Assembly: GCA_016935365.1 (NCBI GenBank)
Contig: JAFGRB010000171.1
Span: 1 to 40,212, forward strand
Origin: Deltaproteobacteria bacterium
Lineage (GTDB): Bacteria; Myxococcota; B64-G9
Length of the DNA stretch: 40,212 nt
Reading direction: 5' to 3'
How positions within the stretch are numbered: position 1 is the first letter of the stretch; each line of letters begins with the position of its first letter. The notes under the pieces are model-generated. The model saw only the letters and a program-made list of their open reading frames with translations. It did not search any database and was not told the DNA's origin. Shown in pieces: positions 35,078 to 40,212 of this stretch. Both the position numbers and the translations under genes were made by a program.

Positions 35078-35857
35078 TCAGAAGCTCAGCATCACGCCGC
35101 CGGTCGCGGTCAGCATGCCGAGCGAGTCGTCGGCCGAAATGGCCACCAGGCGCCGGACGTCTACCCGCAGGCTGTACGAGCCCTGCATGGCGAGCAGCAA
35201 GCCGCCGCCGGCCGTGACCAACGGCAGGGTGCGCTGCTCGTAGAGCAAGCTCTCGCGGTGGGGCAGGGCGCTGATGCCGCCTGCACCCACCGCCGCAAAG
35301 GGCACCAGGCTGCGCCAGGGGGCGATGAGCACCAGCAGCTCGGCGCCGTAAAACGCCTGCGCGCCCAGCTCGCCTGCAGACTGGCCCGCGAAGAGCTCAA
35401 TTAGATAGTGGCTGGACGGCTGCAGGCCGAAGCGCAGCGCGAACAGCCCGTTGCTATCCAGCCCGCCGGCGTTGACCGCCAGGCTCAGACGGCCGTCACC
35501 GAGCTGAGAGGGCCCCACGATCCAGGTCTCCAGCCACGAGCGGGTCTGGCCCATCGCGCCTTCATCCACGACCTCGTATGGCCAGACCAGCTCAGCGAGC
35601 ACCCAGCCCGATACCCCGCGGGCCAGGCGGATCCGGTACCAGGCCCCGTCCGGGCTCCGATCGAGCGCCGGGTAGGTCTGGTCCCTGCCCACCCGGCCCA
35701 GCTCGCGGTACGAGCCGCCGGGCCCTGCGCGCACCGGGACCGAGTCGGCCATGACCCGCAAAAAGACCTCCCGGCCCGTGAAGTCGTCCGCCTGCAGCTC
35801 GGCCGGCAGCAGCGAGAGCAGCCCGAGCAAGGTAAAGGCCGACAAGCGGAAAGGCAT
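35078..35857 (-). CDS. SH3b domain plus C-terminal beta-barrel-like protein (259 aa)
   Basis: The signal peptide ends near residue 23 (PAELQA). Residues 29-91 form a bacterial SH3 domain (VPVRAGPGGSYRELGRVGRDQTYPALD...GAWYRIRLARGVSGWVLAELV), a fold often binding peptidoglycan or peptides. Residues ~115-259 are amphipathic strands (GRLSLAVNAGGLDSNGLFALRFGLQ, SLVPFAAVGAGGISALP) ending in GGVMLSF, a typical barrel C-terminus with terminal Phe. A fusion of a periplasmic SH3b domain to a barrel could link peptidoglycan and outer membrane. The ATG overlaps the upstream lipoprotein stop by one base. Confidence 0.82.
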   Translation of the reverse strand: MPFRLSAFTLLGLLSLLPAELQADDFTGREVFLRVMADSVPVRAGPGGSYRELGRVGRDQTYPALDRSPDGAWYRIRLARGVSGWVLAELVWPYEVVDEGAMGQTRSWLETWIVGPSQLGDGRLSLAVNAGGLDSNGLFALRFGLQPSSHYLIELFAGQSAGELGAQAFYGAELLVLIAPWRSLVPFAAVGAGGISALPHRESLLYEQRTLPLVTAGGGLLLAMQGSYSLRVDVRRLVAISADDSLGMLTATGGVMLSF

Positions 35858-36315
35858 CAGGGCACCTCTCCGCTCAGCCAGTCCACCACCGCCTGCCTGA
35901 GATCCATCGTCAGGGCCTCGCCGCCCGGGTGGGCGCCGTCGGCGCCCTCTCCCCAGACGAGCAGGCGGCTCGAGAGCGGCGCGGCCAGATCGGAGAACGC
36001 GAGCACGGTGTAGTAGTCGCTGCGCTGCGGCTCGGGCAGCTCGAGCGGGTGGGCCGCCTCGAAGCCCGCGCCCAAGGGATCGGCCGGGTGCAGGCGAAAG
36101 CTGGCCCCCTCCCGCCCGTGGCAGCCGGCCGCGGCGCAGCCGTCCGCGCGCGCCAGCTCGGCGTGCAGGCTGCGGCCGAAGACTTCCGGGTCGGGCAGCG
36201 TGCTCATCCTGGGCAGGCCCGTCTCGCCGAGATCCACGCTCCCGCAGCTCGCGTAGACGAGCACATACAGCACGGCCGACAGGCAAGCGGCCGCCTTGCA
36301 GAACCTCCCGAGCAT
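35857..36315 (-). CDS. Lipoprotein with a CX4CH haem-like motif (152 aa), first gene of the nine-gene operon
   Basis: The signal ends in a lipobox-like VYASC, Cys24. A motif GCAAAGCHG (Cys60, Cys65, His66) is the CX4CH form of a c-type haem site and is followed by GREGASFRL. The rest has a helical C-terminal segment, ALTMDLRQAVVDWL. Many myxobacterial lipoproteins carry a single CX4CH or CX2CH without proven haem. No other cytochrome gene is near. It heads the nine-gene operon. No Shine-Dalgarno stands before ATG 36315, and the promoter is so close that the message would be almost leaderless. Confidence 0.75.
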   Translation of the reverse strand: MLGRFCKAAACLSAVLYVLVYASCGSVDLGETGLPRMSTLPDPEVFGRSLHAELARADGCAAAGCHGREGASFRLHPADPLGAGFEAAHPLELPEPQRSDYYTVLAFSDLAAPLSSRLLVWGEGADGAHPGGEALTMDLRQAVVDWLSGEVP

Positions 36316-36325
36316 GCAAGGGGAA

Positions 36326-36353
36326 ACTATTCCCGGCGAGCCCGGCTTGTCAA
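36326..36353 (-). promoter_or_regulatory. Promoter of the nine-gene envelope operon, near-leaderless
   Basis: Minus strand: perfect TTGACA (36353-36348), 16-base spacer, AATAGT (36331-36326). Transcription would start near 36319, about four bases before ATG 36315. No Shine-Dalgarno is present. Confidence 0.55.
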
Positions 36354-36381
36354 ACGGAACCTGGCGTGTCAGGCTCGACGG

Positions 36382-38595
36382 ATGAAGATCACTCAGAACA
36401 TCTCGATGAGAACCGGTCGTCTCCTGCTGGCTGCTACGTGCTTGCACTTGATCTTCGCCTGCACCGGGCAGGTGAGCGGCGGGCCGGACGGGCAATCGAT
36501 CCCGGATGTCGATGCCGATGGCGACGGGTATTGCAAGCCGGCCTACGTGGATCACGAGCTGTGTACGGGTGCGCGCGAGGCGGACTGCGACGATGGGGAT
36601 GCCGATGTCCACCCCGGAGCGGCCGAGCGCTGCGAAAACGCAATCGACGACGACTGCGACGGCCAGACCGACGAGGGCTGCGATTGCGAACTCACTGACG
36701 TCTTTCGGGATGCGGATGGTGATGGCTACGGCGACCCGGACAGCAGCACCCGAAGCTGCGCCGATGAGACGCCCCCCGGGGGCTACGTGCTGGATGCCAG
36801 CGACTGCGACGACAGCGACGCCGGGGTGAACCCGGGTGCCCGGGAGCAGTGCGGCAACGCGGTCGACGAGAACTGCAACGGCGAGCTCGAGCTGGACGAC
36901 ACCTTCTACCGGGACGCGGACGGCGACGGCTTCGGCGATCCCGATCACCCGGCCCCGGGCTGCCCTGGCGAGCCGCCGGAAGGCCACGTGGCCGATGACA
37001 CCGACTGCGATGATGGAGATCCCGCTCGTTACCCCGGGGCGGGGGGGGCCAACGACTGCGCGGCGACCTGGGTGGTCTCGAGCGCGGCCGATCTCCGAGA
37101 CGCCCTGCAAAATGCGCGAGCCGGGACCACCATCCTGGTCGAGCCGGGGACCTACCGGGGGGCCTTCGACGTCCGGGTCTCGGGCGAGGAGGGCAGCCCG
37201 ATCACGATCCGCGGGCCTGCAGACGGCTCGGCCGACCTGGACGGCGATGGCCAGGTCGGCGACTGGCAGGGCGTGCTGACCCTGGAGAGCGTCCATTACA
37301 TCACGGTCGAGAACCTCCACATCCACCACAGCGACCCGACGCAGTACGGTGTGCTCGTCGGTGCGACCAGCCAGAGCGCGGACGGATGCAGCTTCATCGA
37401 GCTCCGCAGGCTCCACGTCCACGACGTGGGAGAGGAGATCATCAAGATCCAGGGTCGCAACACCCACGACATCCTGGTCGAGAGCTGCATCGTCCACAGC
37501 AACCTCGACTGGTCGGGTATTGACGTCCAGGGCCACTGGGGCGGCACGCCGCCCTACGATCAGAAGCCCCGCCGGGTGGTGATCCGCGAGAACCTGATCT
37601 ACGACGTCAACAGCTTCGCCGGTGTCGGCAACGAGTTCGCCGACAACGTCCAGGTATACGACAACGTGGTGCTCGGCTGCGCGATCGGGCTGGACATCGG
37701 CTGCGGCAACTACAACCTGGTGGCCAACAACCTGGTGACCAGCTACGCGGAGTACAATGCCCGCAAGGCGGACCCGGGCTACACGGCTATCGACCTGTCG
37801 CGCTTCCCGTCCTTCTCCCAGGCCGAGATCGACACCTTCGGCCATCCCCACTGCCTCGACGGCATCGCCTTGTCGGGCAACTACATGTCGCTGGTCTTCG
37901 ACAACGAGATCACCGACTGCACGCGCAACGGCGACATGATCCTGTCCTACGATCACTGGGTCGACGGCCAGCAGCACAACCACGACTACGAGAACGGCAT
38001 CGCCTACGGCCACCGTTACAATATCTTCTTCCGCAACCGGATCCACGACAACGTCGCCTACTACACCATCCGGGAGTATAACAAGCAGGAGCCGGCCGTC
38101 TCGTACGACCAGCTCTACCTCCACAACCTCTTCGCCGACAACAGCTCCTCGCAGGGCATGATCTTCGAGCACTCGGAGAGGCTTGTCTTCGCGAACAACA
38201 CCATCGCGGCCGGCGACACGCTGTCGCTCCAGGAGTCCTCGACCGGGGCCGTGATCAAGAACATGCTCTTCTTCGAGTCGGGCTGCGAGCTGTCGGCCGA
38301 CTCGACCGGGGCCGATGTCGGGCACAACGTCGAGACGGCCGACGCGGCCGTGTTCGTCGACCGGCTCTCGGGCGACTTCCATCTCGACGCGGGCATGGCG
38401 CAGAATCCCTGCATCCAGACCGGCGAGGACCTGGACGCGCTCCTCGCACCACGCTTCGAGGCCTTCGACGATCTGGCCGCCGAGGCGTTCGGCTTCCGCG
38501 AGGACTTCGACGTCCGCTTCGACCTCGGCGTCGATCTCGCCGGCCGGGTCCAGTCCGGCACCTGGGACGTGGGCGCCTACAGCGTGGACGACTGA
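36382..38595 (+). CDS. Lipoprotein with MopE-type Asp/Cys repeats and a right-handed beta-helix (737 aa)
   Basis: The signal ends in LIFAC, lipidated Cys27, suggesting surface or periplasmic anchoring. Residues 42-220 hold about three copies of the MopE metal-binding motif (DADGDGYGDPD...DCDDGDADVHPGA...CENAIDDDCDGQTDEGC), rich in Asp and paired Cys. Members bind copper or calcium. Residues ~228-640 form a parallel beta-helix, with Asn-rich turns such as ITVENLHIHH and NVQVYDNVVLGC. A C-terminal domain (SGDFHLDAG...DVGAYSVDD) follows. No catalytic residues of a polysaccharide lyase could be identified. ATG 36382 was chosen over 36406 because an AGG precedes it. It diverges from the nine-gene operon across 66 bases. 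Confidence 0.85.
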   Translation: MKITQNISMRTGRLLLAATCLHLIFACTGQVSGGPDGQSIPDVDADGDGYCKPAYVDHELCTGAREADCDDGDADVHPGAAERCENAIDDDCDGQTDEGCDCELTDVFRDADGDGYGDPDSSTRSCADETPPGGYVLDASDCDDSDAGVNPGAREQCGNAVDENCNGELELDDTFYRDADGDGFGDPDHPAPGCPGEPPEGHVADDTDCDDGDPARYPGAGGANDCAATWVVSSAADLRDALQNARAGTTILVEPGTYRGAFDVRVSGEEGSPITIRGPADGSADLDGDGQVGDWQGVLTLESVHYITVENLHIHHSDPTQYGVLVGATSQSADGCSFIELRRLHVHDVGEEIIKIQGRNTHDILVESCIVHSNLDWSGIDVQGHWGGTPPYDQKPRRVVIRENLIYDVNSFAGVGNEFADNVQVYDNVVLGCAIGLDIGCGNYNLVANNLVTSYAEYNARKADPGYTAIDLSRFPSFSQAEIDTFGHPHCLDGIALSGNYMSLVFDNEITDCTRNGDMILSYDHWVDGQQHNHDYENGIAYGHRYNIFFRNRIHDNVAYYTIREYNKQEPAVSYDQLYLHNLFADNSSSQGMIFEHSERLVFANNTIAAGDTLSLQESSTGAVIKNMLFFESGCELSADSTGADVGHNVETADAAVFVDRLSGDFHLDAGMAQNPCIQTGEDLDALLAPRFEAFDDLAAEAFGFREDFDVRFDLGVDLAGRVQSGTWDVGAYSVDD
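37041..37048. repeat. Run of eight G in the beta-helix gene
   Basis: G8 within codons for GAGGAN (residues 219-224), between the metal-binding repeats and the beta-helix. A one-base slip would truncate the protein before the helix. Confidence 0.9.
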
Positions 38596-38596
38596 G

Positions 38597-39104
38597 CTTG
38601 TGATCGGCGGTGCCTGCAGGGTCACGGCCAACCTCTACGACCCTCGGTCGTGCGGCCACCGAGAAGGCGGCCTCGGCCGGGCGCTCCTGCGAGGAGAAAG
38701 AGTTGCTGGCAGCCGTGGAGACCATCGCCACCAAGCTGACGAGCAGGAAGGTGGGCACCTCGAGTCCCGAGGAGGCGGCCCGCAAGGCCGAGCTCGCGCG
38801 AAAGGACGGTATAGAGAAAGGCAACCAGGTCGAGTCCGGCCCCTGAGGAGGCCTTCACGGTGGCCGGGGTATCCTGGAACGCAGGCGCCAAGGCGTGCGT
38901 GCGCTGAGTCTGGAGCTCGGGTTGGTGGTGGAGCTCGCCCATTACCCGTGGCCGGACTTCGGGCTCGTCTTCTACCTCGGCGCTCTCAGCCAGCCCGTGG
39001 GTGGCTACAAGCTCGATGTCGACAACGCCGGCAACAAGGTGCCCGTCGCGGTCTGCTTACCCTTTCTTCTCTATTTCGGTATCGGCGCCGAGTTCGGCGG
39101 ATAG
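38597..39104 (+). pseudogene. Decayed gene remnant, probably an envelope protein
   Basis: This 518-base gap has no intact gene, but its frames join up. One frame near 38597-38655 reads IGGACRVTANLYDPRSCG. Another, from about 38650, reads EKAASAGRSCEEKELLAAVETIATKL... and stays protein-like up to a single in-frame TGA at 38844. Past that stop the same frame continues to 39104 with barrel-like strands (LELGLVVELAHYPW, DFGLVFYLGAL, VCLPFLLYFGIGAEF). One frameshift and one stop codon would turn it back into a continuous reading frame. I read it as a degraded gene for a secreted or barrel protein, now without a start. A short intact ORF at 38895-39104 could still be expressed, but is probably not. 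Confidence 0.4.
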
Positions 39105-39113
39105 GCCTGAAAG

Positions 39114-40076
39114 TCAGGGGCACGGCGGGCGGCTGGCGGCGATGACGACCAGCCTGTCGCCTGTGGCGAGCGATGTGTCGGGCGGTGGGTTGAGCTGGGT
39201 GCTGCCCGCTCTCAGGTACCCCAGCAGCACGGCCCGGTGTGTCGCGGCCCAGGCATGCAGGTCCGAGAAGCGCTTGCCCGCCAGCGAGTCTGCGGCCTGC
39301 AGCACGAAGAGCTGCTGGCCCACGTCGGTGGACAGCAGCTGCGAGACGACCTCCTGGACGCCCGGATCCAGAAGCTCCTGGACCAGGAAGCGGGCGGTGA
39401 ACTCGGACGGGCAGACGATCGCGTCGCATCCGGTGCGCTCGAAGAACTCCCGATTGTTGCCGTCGATGAGCTCGGCCGCGGAGAAGACCTCGCGCCGGAT
39501 CGACTCGATGGTCAGCAGGATCGCGAGCGAGGTGTGATCCGAGTGCGGGTCCTGGGGATCGCAGGCCAGCACGAGGGCGCTTCGGGCCCTGTCGATGCAG
39601 GCCCGCTCGAGCGTCTCGGTGCGGGCCGGATCGCCTCGCACGAACTGCACCCGCTGCTTGCACAGCGAGTTGGGCAGCTCGTCCAGCCCGTCGGCGGCCA
39701 GCACGATGTCCGCGCCACGGGTGGCCTCGTCTGAGCGGATCTGTCCGACGAGCTCGAGCAGCTTGGCCTCGGAAGGGTAGTTACAGATGATGATGTGGTT
39801 CTTCATCTTGATCCTCGCCAGTCCGCGGATCATCTTGGACCGGTCCTCGATGAGCGAGGTGGCCATGATCGACAGGATAAAACCGAGCAGACCGATGCCG
39901 ATGGCCATGGTGGGGATGGCCACGAAGATCCGCCCGCCCCAGCTCTCGGGAAAGAGATCGCCGTAGCCCACGGTGGTCATGGTGACGAACGACCACCAGA
40001 TCCCGTCCCACCAGCTGAGCTCGGGCTTGTTCTGGATCTCGAAGTACATGAAGCCGGTGACCGAGTAGCACATCAA
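39114..40076 (-). CDS. Potassium channel with RCK (TrkA-N/TrkA-C) domains; 5' end uncertain
   Basis: The pore segment WWDGIWWSFVTMTTVGYGDLFPE carries the TVGYGD selectivity filter at residues 35-40. A second membrane helix (RIFVAIPTMAIGIGLLGFILSIMA) follows, then a cytoplasmic Rossmann-type RCK domain from residue 93 and a TrkA-C domain at about 240-320. It resembles MthK-like bacterial channels. The nucleotide-binding loop is not the classical GxGxxG (HIIICNYPSEAKL). The first transmembrane helix (reading ISLIFAALMCYSVTGFMYFE) begins upstream of the first canonical start codon, TTG 40076. The frame is open to the TAG at 40158-40160 without ATG, GTG or TTG. True start is thus unclear. Confidence 0.85.
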   Translation of the reverse strand: MMCYSVTGFMYFEIQNKPELSWWDGIWWSFVTMTTVGYGDLFPESWGGRIFVAIPTMAIGIGLLGFILSIMATSLIEDRSKMIRGLARIKMKNHIIICNYPSEAKLLELVGQIRSDEATRGADIVLAADGLDELPNSLCKQRVQFVRGDPARTETLERACIDRARSALVLACDPQDPHSDHTSLAILLTIESIRREVFSAAELIDGNNREFFERTGCDAIVCPSEFTARFLVQELLDPGVQEVVSQLLSTDVGQQLFVLQAADSLAGKRFSDLHAWAATHRAVLLGYLRAGSTQLNPPPDTSLATGDRLVVIAASRPPCP

Positions 40077-40212
40077 TGCCGCGAAGATCAGCGAGATGCG
40101 AAACGAGGCCGAGCGGAGCCGATCGACTAGCCTCGATTTCCACGGTACAGAGTTCTGCTAACAATACGGTCTGAGATTCAAGAAATCAACGCAAGTAAGA
40201 CTGGTTACGGGA

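Noticed and set aside
35857..38631. A 924-residue minus-strand open frame across the beta-helix gene
   Set aside because: It is antisense to a gene with clear repeats, lipobox and beta-helix. Only its last 152 codons (from 36315) are a real gene, with signal peptide and promoter.
38622..38942. A 106-codon minus-strand frame in the gap after the beta-helix gene
   Set aside because: Composition and lack of a ribosome site suggest it is the shadow of the plus-strand remnant.

Overview
The window is a high-GC, gene-dense bacterial chromosome segment. Its content points to Myxococcota or a close deltaproteobacterial relative. The signs are an AgmX/PglI-type C-terminal domain, MopE-type Asp/Cys metal-binding repeats, a myxobacterial-type outer-membrane beta-barrel, many TPR lipoproteins, and a small protein beginning MLDAFIIEEL. 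No rRNA, tRNA, CRISPR array, insertion sequence or prophage was recognised. Homology calls come from recalled family motifs, because no search could be run.

Left part (1-18.3 kb), mostly housekeeping. A lipoprotein of unknown function diverges from plsY (phospholipid synthesis). A two-gene operon pairs a COG2403 GTPase (cyclic 2,3-diphosphoglycerate synthetase family) with ornithine carbamoyltransferase and ends at a clear rho-independent terminator. Divergent from it is a membrane glycosyltransferase with an N-terminal helix-turn-helix-like segment and a C-terminal TPR, followed by two tandem paralogous secreted proteins. Next comes a run with overlapping or closely spaced genes: greA, a TPR lipoprotein, recG, a triple zinc-ribbon protein and lipA. 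After it come an SRPBCC protein, an XRE-cupin regulator, the small acidic MLDAFIIEEL protein and enolase.

Right part (18.3-39.1 kb), almost entirely cell envelope. One minus-strand operon encodes a bitopic protein with the AgmX/PglI C-terminal domain, a lipoprotein and an outer-membrane barrel. It diverges from a TonB-dependent receptor. A TPR lipoprotein plus a barrel follow on the plus strand and converge on a ~10.4-kb, nine-gene minus-strand operon (36315 to 25876). That operon encodes a CX4CH lipoprotein, an SH3b-barrel protein, two more barrels, a secreted beta-rich protein, three TPR proteins and a small secreted protein. Together the genes supply parts expected of an envelope-spanning assembly: an inner-membrane Ton-like arm, periplasmic TPR scaffolds, lipoproteins and outer-membrane barrels. 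This resembles the parts list of the myxobacterial Glt/Agl gliding machinery. No AglRQS/ExbBD-type motor or MglA-type GTPase is present here, so the function is open and this is the best candidate for an undescribed system in the window.

Right edge. Divergent from the nine-gene operon is a MopE-repeat/beta-helix lipoprotein. It is followed by a decayed gene remnant and then a convergent RCK-gated potassium channel whose first transmembrane helix lies upstream of any canonical start codon.

Several promoters can be proposed by eye. Two of them, at the heads of the AgmX/PglI-domain operon and the nine-gene operon, have TTGACA -35 boxes and sit so close to the start codon that the mRNAs would be nearly leaderless, and neither gene has a Shine-Dalgarno sequence.
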